The notes beneath the pieces were generated by a model. It saw only the letters and a list, made by a program, of their open reading frames with translations. It was not told the DNA's origin and did not search any database. Shown here piece by piece: positions 22,694-30,380 of a DNA stretch of 42,485 bases. Position numbers and translations under genes: made by a program. The stretch comes from Parcubacteria group bacterium Greene0416_39 (GTDB taxonomy: Bacteria; Patescibacteriota; Minisyncoccia; Minisyncoccales; UBA10102). Position 1 is the stretch's first letter; every line of letters starts with the position of its first letter. The stretch lies in assembly GCA_007375675.1 (NCBI GenBank), contig VMEU01000002.1, positions 1 through 42,485 of the forward strand, in the 5' to 3' direction.

Positions 22694-23986
22694 ATGCAAA
22701 AAAAGCAGAGACTTCAAGCTCCAACCGGGATGCACGACATTCTCCCAGAGGACCAGCCCTACTTTGAGAAGGTCTATGCAACAGCCAAAGATCTGGCAAC
22801 CTTTTATGGTTTCTCGCGAATTGATACGCCATTGGTAGAAGACGCAAAGCTTTACGAAAAAGGCACAGGAGTTACCACAGACATTGTAGAAAAACAGATG
22901 TTCTTGTTAAGGACGAAAGGAGGCGACGTTCTTGCTCTGCGGCCAGAGTTTACCCCCGGCATGGCAAGAGCGTACCTGCAGCACGGAATGGTCAACCTTC
23001 CCCAGCCCGTGAAGCTGTACACGTCAGGGCCTCTATTTCGCTATGAGCATCCGCAGGCAGGAAGATTTCGCCAGTTTCACCAGGTTGACCTTGAAGTGTT
23101 TGGAGATGAAAGCCCTGCAATTGACGCCCAAGTCATCCAGATTTTTTATTCTTTATTAAAAGAGCTCAAAATTCCTCATCTTACCATTGAAGTGAACAGC
23201 ATTGGAGACAACCAATGCAGGCCGTACTACAAGAAACTCCTGGTGAACTTTTTAAGGTCTCGCCAGTACAGTCTGTGCCTCGAGTGCAGAAGGAGAATGA
23301 AAACCAATCCCTTAAGGATTTTAGACTGCAAGGAAGAAAAATGCCAAAGGGTAAGAGCGCAAGCCCCGCAGATTATTGACCATTTGTGCGATAAGTGCAA
23401 AACCCACTTCACTTCGCTTCTGGAGCTTTTAGACGAAGCAGACCTGCCGTATCATTTAGATCCGTATCTTGTGCGGGGTCTTGACTACTACACAAAAACC
23501 GTGTTTGAAATTATCCCAGAGCGCGCCCAGCCCCAAGAGGGCGGTAAACCTTCATCCTTGGCAGGCGGGGGAAGATTTGATACCCTTGTTAAAGTGTTAG
23601 GGAACAAAGACGTTCCTGCTTCAGGAGCAGCTGCCGGCGTTGAGCGTATTGTATTTTTAATGAAGGAACTTGGCATGAGCGTCCAGATTTCCCAGACGCC
23701 CAAAGTCTTTTTGGCCCAGCTTGGAGAGTCTGCAAAAAAGAAAAGCGTCAAGCTGTTAGAGGAGTTGAGACAGGCGAATATTCCAGTGGCAGAGTCTTTG
23801 GGCAGAGATTCTTTGAGAGCGCAGTTGGCGAGAGCCGACAAATTAGAGGTGGCGTTCACGCTCATTTTGGGCCAGCGGGAAGTGTTAGACAATACCATTG
23901 TGATAAGGCGCATGGACAATGGCATTCAAGAAACCTTGAAAATAGACAAGGTTGTGGAAGAGATCAAGAAGCGATTAAAGAAATAA
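22694..23986 (+). CDS. hisS: Histidyl-tRNA synthetase
   Basis: Class II synthetase, 430 residues. Motif 1 region APTGMHDILPEDQ, motif 2 GPLFRYEHPQAGRFRQFHQVDLE, histidine-specific loops LVRGLDYYTKTVFE and SLAGGGRFDTLV, and motif 3 AAAGVERIVFLM, followed by the anticodon-binding domain. A cysteine-rich insert (CLECRRRMKT and CKEEKC, CDKC) around residues 197-237 could bind zinc, as in several bacterial HisRS. Starts 1 nt after the lepB stop. Confidence 0.97.
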   Translation: MQKKQRLQAPTGMHDILPEDQPYFEKVYATAKDLATFYGFSRIDTPLVEDAKLYEKGTGVTTDIVEKQMFLLRTKGGDVLALRPEFTPGMARAYLQHGMVNLPQPVKLYTSGPLFRYEHPQAGRFRQFHQVDLEVFGDESPAIDAQVIQIFYSLLKELKIPHLTIEVNSIGDNQCRPYYKKLLVNFLRSRQYSLCLECRRRMKTNPLRILDCKEEKCQRVRAQAPQIIDHLCDKCKTHFTSLLELLDEADLPYHLDPYLVRGLDYYTKTVFEIIPERAQPQEGGKPSSLAGGGRFDTLVKVLGNKDVPASGAAAGVERIVFLMKELGMSVQISQTPKVFLAQLGESAKKKSVKLLEELRQANIPVAESLGRDSLRAQLARADKLEVAFTLILGQREVLDNTIVIRRMDNGIQETLKIDKVVEEIKKRLKK

Positions 23987-24301
23987 ATGGATTGTTTGTT
24001 TTGCAAGATTGCAAGAAAGGAGATTCCTTCAGACATCGTGCACGAAGACGAAAAGTTTTTGGTGTTTAAAGACATTAATCCAAAAGCTTTATTTCACGTG
24101 CTTATCATTCCCAAGAAACACATTGAGTCTATAGACCACGTGGAGCTTCAAGATAAAGAATTAATGGGCGAACTCATCCTCACAGCCCAAAAGGTCGCAA
24201 AGGAAAAGAATTTACAAGGATACAAACTTGCAATTAACGTAGGAAGAAAGGGCGGGCAGATCATAGATCACCTGCACCTCCACGTATTAGCTGATCTATG
24301 A
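23987..24301 (+). CDS. HIT-family (HINT-type) nucleotide hydrolase
   Basis: 104 residues. Begins MDCLFCKIARKEIPSDIVHED, and ends with the histidine triad HLHLHVLADL after GGQIIDH; the HVLIIPKKHIESI block binds the nucleotide. HINT proteins cleave purine nucleotide phosphoramidates such as aminoacyl-AMP. It abuts the hisS stop directly and overlaps the next gene by 4 nt, fitting a housekeeping translation operon. Confidence 0.93.
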   Translation: MDCLFCKIARKEIPSDIVHEDEKFLVFKDINPKALFHVLIIPKKHIESIDHVELQDKELMGELILTAQKVAKEKNLQGYKLAINVGRKGGQIIDHLHLHVLADL

Positions 24302-24564
24302 AAGACACCACACGATTTCAAATAAAACGCCAGGAGCGGGAAACAAACCTTTCTTTGGTGCGCCGTTTTACCAAGCGCGTCAAAGAATCGGGAGTTTTGA
24401 GAGCGGCAAAGAGATCGCGCTTTAAGCACCGGGAGTTGAGCGAGGTGAAGAAAAAAGCAGCCACGTTAAGGCGGATTGAAAAGAAACAGGAGCACGATAA
24501 GCTTTTTAAGCTTGGAAAAGTTTCACGAGATGAGTCTAAGAAGTTCAATTCAAGAAAGAATTAG
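24298..24564 (+). CDS. rpsU: Small ribosomal subunit protein bS21-like
   Basis: 88 very basic residues. ETNLSLVRRFTKRVKESG, then VLRAAKRSRFKHRE, matches the bS21 pattern (E.e.l...lrRFkr.v...G.l...rkr..fe). bS21 helps 16S 3'-end/mRNA interaction during initiation, relevant here because many genes lack SD. Start overlaps the HIT stop by ATGA; the end overlaps yqeY by 35 nt. Longer C-terminal tail than E. coli S21 (71 residues). Confidence 0.75.
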   Translation: MKDTTRFQIKRQERETNLSLVRRFTKRVKESGVLRAAKRSRFKHRELSEVKKKAATLRRIEKKQEHDKLFKLGKVSRDESKKFNSRKN

Positions 24565-25030
24565 AGAAGCACTCAAGGCGCATGACCAAGTGCTCGCGGG
24601 CACGCTCCGTTTTCTTTTTGCTTCCATTGTCAATAAAGAGAAAGAGAAGAGGTATAGACTAAGCAAGGAGAGCCCCAAGTTATCACAAGAACAGCTTGCA
24701 AAACAAAGCGAACTCCAAGACCAGGAGGTTTTAGACGTTGTAGCGTCTGAAGCAAAAAAACACAAAGAGTCTATTGAGGCGTTTGAGAAAGGCGGCAGAA
24801 AAGACTTGGTAGTAAAAGAACAGGCAGAACTAAAAATTTTAGAAGTATATCTTCCAGAACAACTGTCGGAAGAAGAAGTCCGAAGACTCGTACAAGAGGC
24901 CATTGCGTCAACAAGTGCTTCCTCTGCGAAAGATATAGGCAAAGTTATGGTTGCCTTGATGCCCAAAGTCAAAGGCCGCGCCGACGGCGCCTTGGTAAAC
25001 AAAATCGTAAAAGAACTTTTGACCTCGTAA
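24530..25030 (+). CDS. yqeY: GatB/YqeY domain protein
   Basis: 166 residues from ATG 24530 (MSLRSSIQERIREALKAHD); the longer frame to 24476 lies inside the bS21 gene. YqeY proteins resemble the C-terminal tRNA-binding domain of GatB; their role is linked to tRNA-dependent amidation but not settled. Typical parts: LRFLFASIVNKEKEKR, ILEVYLPEQLSEEEV, DIGKVMVALMPKVKGRADGALVNKIV. The 3' end (from the 20-bp repeat at 24971) exists a second time at 25645-25701, with a toxin-antitoxin pair in between. Confidence 0.9.
   Translation: MSLRSSIQERIREALKAHDQVLAGTLRFLFASIVNKEKEKRYRLSKESPKLSQEQLAKQSELQDQEVLDVVASEAKKHKESIEAFEKGGRKDLVVKEQAELKILEVYLPEQLSEEEVRRLVQEAIASTSASSAKDIGKVMVALMPKVKGRADGALVNKIVKELLTS
24971..24990 (+). 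repeat. 20-bp direct repeat, left copy (yqeY)
   Basis: aaaggccgcgccgacggcgc, identical to 25645-25664. It contains the 13-nt palindrome GCGCCG-A-CGGCGC and encodes the conserved YqeY GRADGA motif. Confidence 0.85.
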
Positions 25031-25037
25031 ACTTTTA

Positions 25038-25352
25038 ATGGAGGTACGCATTCTTGATGAGTCGCTGGAAGAGTTTATACAGTCGCTGGAGAAGCCGACA
25101 ATTGCAAAAGTTTTACACACGATTGAACTTTTGGAAACATTTGGACATCGTTTGACTATGCCGCACAGCAAGAAGGTTGCTGGTGGCATTTTCGAGTTGC
25201 GAATACGGGGAAGTCAAGAAGTGAGAATTTTCTATGCATTCGATAAAACTTCGGCTGTGCTCCTGCATGGTTTTGTCAAGAAATCTCAAAAAATTCCCTT
25301 GAAAGAAATACAAATGGCAGTGCAGAAACTAAAGGGCTTGACAGGTATATAG
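25038..25352 (+). CDS. higB: HigB/RelE-like toxin (phage Gp49-like family)
   Basis: 104 residues. PHSKKVAGGIFELRIRG followed by VRIFYAF and VLLHGFVKKSQKIPLKEI is the standard layout of Gp49/HigB-type ribosome-dependent mRNA interferases (beta-sheet core with Arg/Lys/Tyr residues, then a basic helix). Toxin comes first, antitoxin second, as in HigBA. It lies 7 nt after the yqeY stop with no SD. The module is bounded by a 20-bp direct repeat. Toxin activity is inferred from family. Confidence 0.85.
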   Translation: MEVRILDESLEEFIQSLEKPTIAKVLHTIELLETFGHRLTMPHSKKVAGGIFELRIRGSQEVRIFYAFDKTSAVLLHGFVKKSQKIPLKEIQMAVQKLKGLTGI

Positions 25353-25373
25353 CGTATATGTTATGTTTGAAAT

Positions 25374-25646
25374 ATGAAATCCTACAGACAACTTCGTACA
25401 AAACTTCTCCGGGATAAAAGAGTTAGAGGGGCATACGAAAATCTTGCGCCCGAGTTTGCTTTTGTCAGGATGATTATTCAAAAAAGAGTTGAGAAAGGGT
25501 TGACACAGAAAGAACTTGCCAGTAAAATTGGCACAAAACAGTCTGCTATAAGCCGCTTTGAATCTGGAACTTACAACCCCACCCTTTCTTTTTTAGAGAA
25601 AATCGCGAATGCCTTTGGCGCGAGAGTAATCGTTTCCTTGAAGTAA
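25374..25646 (+). CDS. higA: XRE-family antitoxin (HigA-like)
   Basis: 90 residues. A helix-turn-helix of the Cro/C1 type at residues about 35-75: VEKGLTQKELASKIGTKQSA, then ISRFESGTYNPTLSFLEKIANAFG. N-terminal helix EFAFVRMIIQKR. It should neutralise the preceding toxin and repress the pair by binding its promoter. Its TAA stop lies in the first two bases of the right-hand direct repeat (25645-25664), so the cassette ends exactly at the repeat. Confidence 0.88.
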   Translation: MKSYRQLRTKLLRDKRVRGAYENLAPEFAFVRMIIQKRVEKGLTQKELASKIGTKQSAISRFESGTYNPTLSFLEKIANAFGARVIVSLK

Positions 25647-25664
25647 AGGCCGCGCCGACGGCGC
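25645..25664 (+). repeat. 20-bp direct repeat, right copy
   Basis: Identical to 24971-24990; start-to-start distance 674 nt. It overlaps the antitoxin stop codon. Confidence 0.85.
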
Positions 25665-25701
25665 TCTTGTGAACCGTATCGTGAAAGAGAGTCTTTCTTA
25701 A
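25645..25701 (+). pseudogene. Second yqeY 3' end (19 codons)
   Basis: Reads KGRADGALVNRIVKESLS then stop, in register with the YqeY C-terminus KGRADGALVNKIVKELLTS. Beyond the 20-bp identical part the two copies differ mostly by synonymous changes (for example CTT GTG AAC CGT against TTG GTA AAC AAA), so they are diverged alleles, not a fresh duplication. Confidence 0.8.
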
Positions 25702-25728
25702 TAATTATTCATCCATTTGGAAACAAAT

Positions 25729-25757
25729 ACACCCTGGGGTTTCCAAGGTGTTTGTCT
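25729..25757 (+). terminator. Weak terminator-like hairpin after the yqeY remnant
   Basis: ACACC/GGTGT stem with inner GG/CC pairs, followed by TTGTCTTT. It would end the lepB-to-antitoxin transcript. Confidence 0.45.
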
Positions 25758-25759
25758 TT

Positions 25760-25785
25760 GGAGCGGGCCTTTGCGGGCCCGCTCC
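25760..25785 (-). terminator. GC hairpin after the secreted orphan gene
   Basis: Perfect 10-bp stem GGAGCGGGCC/GGCCCGCTCC, 6-nt loop, 13 nt past the stop of the minus-strand gene. No U-tract, so termination is not certain. Confidence 0.45.
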
Positions 25786-25798
25786 GTAGACTTATGCG

Positions 25799-26308
25799 TT
25801 AGCCCTTTTGTGGGGCAGGGCAGGACGTTCTGGTCGGTGGAGAGAACGTCACCTCTAACTCTGTCCCAGGATCAATCCGGGGCGTTGTCGAGAAGATCGT
25901 AACGCGCACAAGGATTTGTTTTTTTGCTTTGGGACTCATTGAGATTACTCCAGGTACGCTGACCCCGTCAGCGAAGATAGTAGCATTCATGTGCACTATC
26001 CTCTTGTCTGTGACGGTCAACCCTGTTGATGCTATGAGGCAGTAGGTGTTTCGTTCGGACGTGTTTTTTACCGTCCACGTCCTTTCTATGAAATCCCCTG
26101 GCTCGGTTGTCGCGTTGAAGAGGTCAACGCCTCTTTCGATGAGAATTGGTTCCTGGAGCTGCACGATGATTTTGTCCTCACCACCGCCCGCCGCAGACAC
26201 CTTGGCGATGAGACCGGGGCCGAATATGGTGCCGAAGCCGAGGACTGAAACCAGCAAGACGAGAGCCAGTGGGACCCGACCGACGATCCGACCCATGTGC
26301 CTTTTCAA
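25799..26308 (-). CDS. Secreted hypothetical protein with signal peptide
   Basis: 169 residues. Start is a TTG at 26308: AGGAGG sits exactly 6 nt upstream, whereas the in-frame ATG at 26296 is 18 nt away. N-terminal signal: basic KRHMGRIVGR, hydrophobic VPLALVLLVSVLGFGTIFG, and a likely cleavage near AKVSAAGG. The mature part is beta-rich, with FIERTWTVKNTSERNTYC and LVRVTIFSTTPRIDPGTELEVTF, resembling an Ig-like/NEAT-free beta-sandwich; two or three Cys could pair outside the cell. Consensus promoter (26355-26383), strong SD and a hairpin end make it another stand-alone cassette. Family not recognised. Confidence 0.75.
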   Translation of the reverse strand: MKRHMGRIVGRVPLALVLLVSVLGFGTIFGPGLIAKVSAAGGGEDKIIVQLQEPILIERGVDLFNATTEPGDFIERTWTVKNTSERNTYCLIASTGLTVTDKRIVHMNATIFADGVSVPGVISMSPKAKKQILVRVTIFSTTPRIDPGTELEVTFSPPTRTSCPAPQKG

Positions 26309-26354
26309 GGAACACCTCCTAAAACTTACTCCTCATCCGTGAGGGATTGTTTCT

Positions 26355-26383
26355 TTTATATCATACGAGAGTATTTTTGTCAA
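26355..26383 (-). promoter_or_regulatory. Consensus promoter of the secreted orphan
   Basis: Minus-strand TTGACA (plus 26378-26383), exact 17-nt spacer, TATAAA (plus 26355-26360). Confidence 0.8.
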
Positions 26384-26433
26384 CCCCCCCATTTCTTTCT
26401 TCTTGGAAAAGAATTACAATAAAACATCACGAA

Positions 26434-26919
26434 ATGATTGAAATTCGAAATCTTACCAAGACTGCAGTTGATGTAAAGCTTTTGCGAAAGGTCGCACAAG
26501 ATCTTTTCAGGAAAGCTGGAGTTAAGAGACCTATCTCGGTTGTGTTCGTGGGGCCAAACCCGCCAAAAGCCCGTAGGGCATTTAGGCGGGCCCGCCAAAC
26601 TGCGAAGCTGTTGGCGGGACAGCGCCTCCTAGATATTTCCGTTGCCTTGGTGAGTCCTCAAAGAGCAAGACAGCTTAACATGATCTACCGCAAGAAAACA
26701 TATGTGCCAAACGTGCTTTCATTTGACTACGGCGAAATTGTGTTGTGCCCCTCAAAGATTAGGAAAGATGCCAAAAAATATGGTATACTCTTCAAAGAGG
26801 AGTTGGCGCGCGTGTTTGTTCACGGGGTGCTGCATCTCATAGGGTACGACCATATCCACCAAAAAGATTATCAAAAAATGTCTCGCAAAGAAACAGTGTA
26901 TCTCTCTCGTTTTGTATGA
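26434..26919 (+). CDS. ybeY: Endoribonuclease YbeY (rRNA maturation)
   Basis: 161 residues from ATG 26434 (MIEIRNLTK); upstream codons to 26347 cover the opposing promoter. Metal motif HGVLHLIGYDH, and RQLNMIYRKKTYVPNVLSFDY are diagnostic. YbeY takes part in 16S 3'-end processing and ribosome quality control. Between ISVVFVG and DISVALV there is an arginine/alanine-rich insert of about 25 residues encoded by two hairpins (26559-26618); the flanking ISVVFV/ISVALV look duplicated. TACAAT lies 13 nt before the start. The 3' end overlaps ftsA by 4 nt. Confidence 0.93.
   Translation: MIEIRNLTKTAVDVKLLRKVAQDLFRKAGVKRPISVVFVGPNPPKARRAFRRARQTAKLLAGQRLLDISVALVSPQRARQLNMIYRKKTYVPNVLSFDYGEIVLCPSKIRKDAKKYGILFKEELARVFVHGVLHLIGYDHIHQKDYQKMSRKETVYLSRFV
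26559..26618 (+). repeat. Paired-hairpin element in frame in ybeY
   Basis: Two adjoining hairpins with CCCGCC/GGCGGG ends: 26559-26590 (inner GCCC/GGGC) and 26591-26618 (8-bp CCCGCCAA/TTGGCGGG). Same two-hairpin design as in leuS and ligA, but a different sequence. Confidence 0.8.
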
Positions 26920-28118
26920 AGCCTCACGTTATTGCAGGATTAGACATTGGGAGCCACTCGTTGAAGATGGTGGTTGCCCAAAAGAAAGAAGAAAACGGAG
27001 ACATTGAGATTTTAGGCGTGGCGCAAGAGCCCTCCTCTGGGGTAAGAAGAGGCGCGGTGGTAAATGGGGAGGAGCTTGCCTTGAAGGTTCTGTCTCTCAA
27101 ACAACGCGTTGAAAATCTGGCTGCAAAGAAAGCAAACCGTGCTGTTGTGAATATTGGAGGAAGCCACATTACGTCTATTACTTCCCATGGCATAGTTGCA
27201 GTTTCCCGAGCAGACCACCAGATTTCTCCTGAAGACGTGGAACGCGTTATTGGAGCCGCGCAGACGTTTTCTCTTCCTTCAAATAAAGAGATTTTAGAAG
27301 CGTTTCCCCAGCAATTCAGTGTTGACGGAGAGCAGGGCGTGAAAGAACCTACTGGCATGAAAGGAGTGCGTTTGGAAGCAGACGTGATCGCGGTTTGCGC
27401 GTTTTCTCCCTATGTGAAAAGCTTGACTGACGCAGTATTATCGTGCGATATTGAGATTGAAGATATCGTGCCTTCTCCCTTATCTTGCTCTTTTTCTGTG
27501 CTTACTTCCCAGCAAAAAGAGCTTGGAGTAGCCCTGTTGGATTTTGGAGCCCAAACCACAAACCTAGCAGTGTTTGAAGAAGGAGAACTGGTGCATCTTG
27601 CGGTATTCCCTGTAGGATCAGAATCCATCACGAACGATATTGCCATTGGGTTACGAACCGAGCACGATTTGGCAGAACGCATTAAAAAAGAATTTGGAAC
27701 CTTAGGCGCGTCTCGAGGGAAAAGGCAAGAAAAAATAGATAATCCCGACGGTTCTTTGTTTACCTTTCCCTCAAAGCTTCTTTTCCATATAGTTGAGGCA
27801 AGAACAAAAGAAATTTTCCAGTTTGTGGCAAAAGAGTTAAAATCAATTGAAAAAGGAGGAAAGTTGCCAGCCGGCGTAGTGTTGGCAGGAGGAGGGGCGA
27901 AACTTCCTCGTTTAGATGAGTTTGCAAAGAAAGAGCTAAAGCTTCCCAGCCGTCTTGGGACTCCCCAGGGCATTTCTACCTTTGAAACCGACCCTGTGTT
28001 TTTGGGAGCAATGGGTTTAGCTATGAAAGGGCTTGAGGGTCTTCCGAGAAGAACCTCTGTGGAAGAATCTGAAATTCTGCGCAAGATTAAAAAATTGTTT
28101 AAAGTATTTATCCCGTAA
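26916..28118 (+). CDS. ftsA: Cell division protein FtsA
   Basis: Actin-like ATPase that tethers FtsZ to the membrane. 400 residues. AGLDIGSHSLKMVV (phosphate-1), VNIGGSHITS, VALLDFGAQTTNLAVF (phosphate-2), VVLAGGGAKLPRLDEF (adenosine), and DPVFLGAMGLAM. The 1C-type region lies around residues 80-160. The C-terminus LRKIKKLFKVFIP is an amphipathic helix as expected for membrane attachment. Coupled to ybeY, and 3 nt before ftsZ. Confidence 0.93.
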   Translation: MKPHVIAGLDIGSHSLKMVVAQKKEENGDIEILGVAQEPSSGVRRGAVVNGEELALKVLSLKQRVENLAAKKANRAVVNIGGSHITSITSHGIVAVSRADHQISPEDVERVIGAAQTFSLPSNKEILEAFPQQFSVDGEQGVKEPTGMKGVRLEADVIAVCAFSPYVKSLTDAVLSCDIEIEDIVPSPLSCSFSVLTSQQKELGVALLDFGAQTTNLAVFEEGELVHLAVFPVGSESITNDIAIGLRTEHDLAERIKKEFGTLGASRGKRQEKIDNPDGSLFTFPSKLLFHIVEARTKEIFQFVAKELKSIEKGGKLPAGVVLAGGGAKLPRLDEFAKKELKLPSRLGTPQGISTFETDPVFLGAMGLAMKGLEGLPRRTSVEESEILRKIKKLFKVFIP

Positions 28119-28121
28119 GCG

Positions 28122-29057
28122 ATGGCGAAAACTTCAGTAAAAGTTATTGGCATAGGCGGAGGGGGAGGAAACGCGATTGACCGCATGGTTGCTGCTAAAA
28201 TTTCAGGAGTGGAGCTTATAGCCGCAAACACCGACGAGCAAGACCTAAAAAAAATCAAGGCGCACAAGAAAATTCGCATAGGGAAACAAGTAACAAGAGG
28301 CCTTGGAGCGGGAACAAACCCTGAGCTTGGGAGAAAAGCGGCCTTGGAAAGCAAAGAAGAGTTAACCCAAGCGTTATTGGGGGCAGACCTCGTGTTTCTT
28401 GCTGCCGGCCTAGGAGGAGGAACAGGATCGGGAGGCATCTCACTTCTTGCAGATATTGCGCGCTCTCAAGGAGCATTGGTTGTGGCCGTGGTCACCAAAC
28501 CATTCTCTTTTGAGGGGTTTTCTCGCATGAGGGTTGCTGAAAGGTCTTTAGAAGAGCTTCAGGCAAAAGTGGATACCTTGCTTGTTGTTCCCAACGACCA
28601 GATCTTAAAGCTCTTAGGCCCTGAAACAACGGTTCAGGGAGCGTTCTGGAAGGCAGACGAACTCTTACGCCAAGCCGTGCAGGGGATTTCAGACCTTATC
28701 ACAAAGACTGGCATCATTAACGTAGACTTTGCAGACGTGAAAGGCGTGATGAAGAACGCGGGCAAGTCAGTTTTTGGCATAGGATACGGAAAAGGGGAAA
28801 AGCGCATAGACATGGCCTTGCACTCGGCCCTGCACTCTTCGCTTTTAGATATTTCTCTTCAAGGAGCAAAAGCAGTTCTTTTGCATATTGCAGGCCCAGC
28901 CGACCTTAGCCTGCAGGAAGTGCAAACAGCAGCTCAACAGGTAAAAAAAGAAGTTTCGCCTCAGGCGAAAATCATATTCGGAGCTTTGCACGACAGAAGT
29001 TTAAAGCAGGGAGAGGTAAAAATCACTCTCATTGCAACAGGGTTTGCCACGCAGTGA
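28122..29057 (+). CDS. ftsZ: Cell division protein FtsZ, core only
   Basis: Tubulin-like GTPase forming the division ring. 311 residues. VIGIGGGGGNAIDRMV, ANTDEQDL, the tubulin signature as GLGGGTGSGG (usually GMGGGTGTG), FEG, and T7 loop NVDFADVKGVM for GTP hydrolysis. The protein stops at the end of the core domain (ITLIATGFATQ): no variable linker and no conserved C-terminal peptide that normally contacts FtsA/ZipA/SepF. Followed by comEC with a GTGA overlap. Confidence 0.94.
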   Translation: MAKTSVKVIGIGGGGGNAIDRMVAAKISGVELIAANTDEQDLKKIKAHKKIRIGKQVTRGLGAGTNPELGRKAALESKEELTQALLGADLVFLAAGLGGGTGSGGISLLADIARSQGALVVAVVTKPFSFEGFSRMRVAERSLEELQAKVDTLLVVPNDQILKLLGPETTVQGAFWKADELLRQAVQGISDLITKTGIINVDFADVKGVMKNAGKSVFGIGYGKGEKRIDMALHSALHSSLLDISLQGAKAVLLHIAGPADLSLQEVQTAAQQVKKEVSPQAKIIFGALHDRSLKQGEVKITLIATGFATQ

Positions 29058-30370
29058 AAAAAATTCTCTTTGCATTATCCCTCGCATGTATTGCAGGGGT
29101 TTTTGTTTGGAGCATAATTCCCCGCGCTCCCTCAAGAGTTTCGCAGGAGTTTGCGCGGTTTTACGGGAGTAATGTTGAATTTGACGGCATAATTTCTCAA
29201 GACCCGACTCCCAGAGCAAAGAACGTGCAGTTTGTTTTCGCTCCCTCGGAGTTTTCTGCAGGGAAAGTTTTTGTCAGCACAAACAAGTTTTCCCCTTTGA
29301 GGTATGGAGATCTCGTGCGCGTCTCAGGCAAACTCCAAGAACCCCCGGCGTTTGAGGACTTTAATTACCAAAAATACCTGGAATCAAAAGGGGTGTATGG
29401 AACCATGTATTTTCCAAAGATTGAGCTCGTACGCACGGAAGCGTATCCTGGTTTGCGGCAGACTGTATTTGCAAGAGTTCTTCACGTTAAGCACCGATTC
29501 CGTGAGGTGATCGCCCTGCATATGAGGGCTCCAGAGAGCGCGCTCCTCGGAGCGTTACTTCTGGGAGATCAGAGCGCGCTTTCTGAATCTTTGAAAAACA
29601 AACTGAACTTCACGGGATTGCGCCACATTGTTGCCATTTCAGGCCAGCACGTTGTGATTCTCACAAATATGCTTATGGCCTTTTTTCTTGGCCTTGGCCT
29701 ATGGAAGCGCCAGGCGCTTGCGCTTTCTTTTGCGCTTATGGTTTTGTTTATTTTGCTCACAGGGCTTGAATCTTCTGCAATACGAGCAGGAATTATGGGA
29801 GGGCTCCTGCTTGTGGGCCAGTATGCAGGACGCATGCAGGCTTCTTTCCGCGCCCTCGTGTTTGCCGCGGCTCTGATGCTTCTTTTCAATCCTTTACTAT
29901 TAACGAGAGACGTGGGATTCCAACTTTCCTTTCTTGCGGTTCTAGGAATCATATTCTCGTTTTCTTTTTTCAAGCATCTCTTAAGAAATGTTCCGCAAAC
30001 GTTGGGCTTACAAGATATGATGGCGATGAACTTTTCTGCCCAGATTTTCACCTTACCTATTTTAATCTACAACTTTGGGTATGTTTCTTTAATTTCCCCT
30101 TTCACGAACATTCTCGTGTTGCCCGCAATTCCTTTTCTCATAGGAGTTGGGTTTGTGTTTCTTCTTGGAGGAGCTGTGTGGGGCTGGTTGGGAACATTAC
30201 TTTCCTTTCCGGTCTTTCTCTTCGCTTTTTACTTCCATTTTATTGCTGAGTTTTTCTCAAAGCTTTCTTTTGCGCGCCTTGCCATAGAAAACCTTTCTTC
30301 CTTGTGGCTCATTCTATTTTATATCCCTGTCATACTTTTCATCCGCAAGTTCGAAAAAAATGTGATATGA
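29054..30370 (+). CDS. comEC: ComEC/Rec2-type competence membrane protein
   Basis: 438 residues. GTG start overlapping the ftsZ stop. One N-terminal membrane segment, an OB-like periplasmic domain with VEFDGIISQDPTP and GDLVRVSGKLQEP (DUF4131), then the Competence domain with LLGALLLGDQSALSE, GLRHIVAISGQHVVILTN, LTGLESSAIRAGIMGG and many membrane helices. The C-terminal metallo-beta-lactamase domain of full-length ComEC is absent. It is the probable channel for single-stranded DNA uptake, which could explain how foreign cassettes reach this genome (inference). Confidence 0.92.
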   Translation: MKKILFALSLACIAGVFVWSIIPRAPSRVSQEFARFYGSNVEFDGIISQDPTPRAKNVQFVFAPSEFSAGKVFVSTNKFSPLRYGDLVRVSGKLQEPPAFEDFNYQKYLESKGVYGTMYFPKIELVRTEAYPGLRQTVFARVLHVKHRFREVIALHMRAPESALLGALLLGDQSALSESLKNKLNFTGLRHIVAISGQHVVILTNMLMAFFLGLGLWKRQALALSFALMVLFILLTGLESSAIRAGIMGGLLLVGQYAGRMQASFRALVFAAALMLLFNPLLLTRDVGFQLSFLAVLGIIFSFSFFKHLLRNVPQTLGLQDMMAMNFSAQIFTLPILIYNFGYVSLISPFTNILVLPAIPFLIGVGFVFLLGGAVWGWLGTLLSFPVFLFAFYFHFIAEFFSKLSFARLAIENLSSLWLILFYIPVILFIRKFEKNVI

Positions 30371-30380
30371 TGGGAACGGT

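Noticed and set aside
29040-29060. Frameshift that truncates FtsZ
   Set aside because: The stop forms a clean GTGA overlap with a full-length comEC reading frame having a normal N-terminus.
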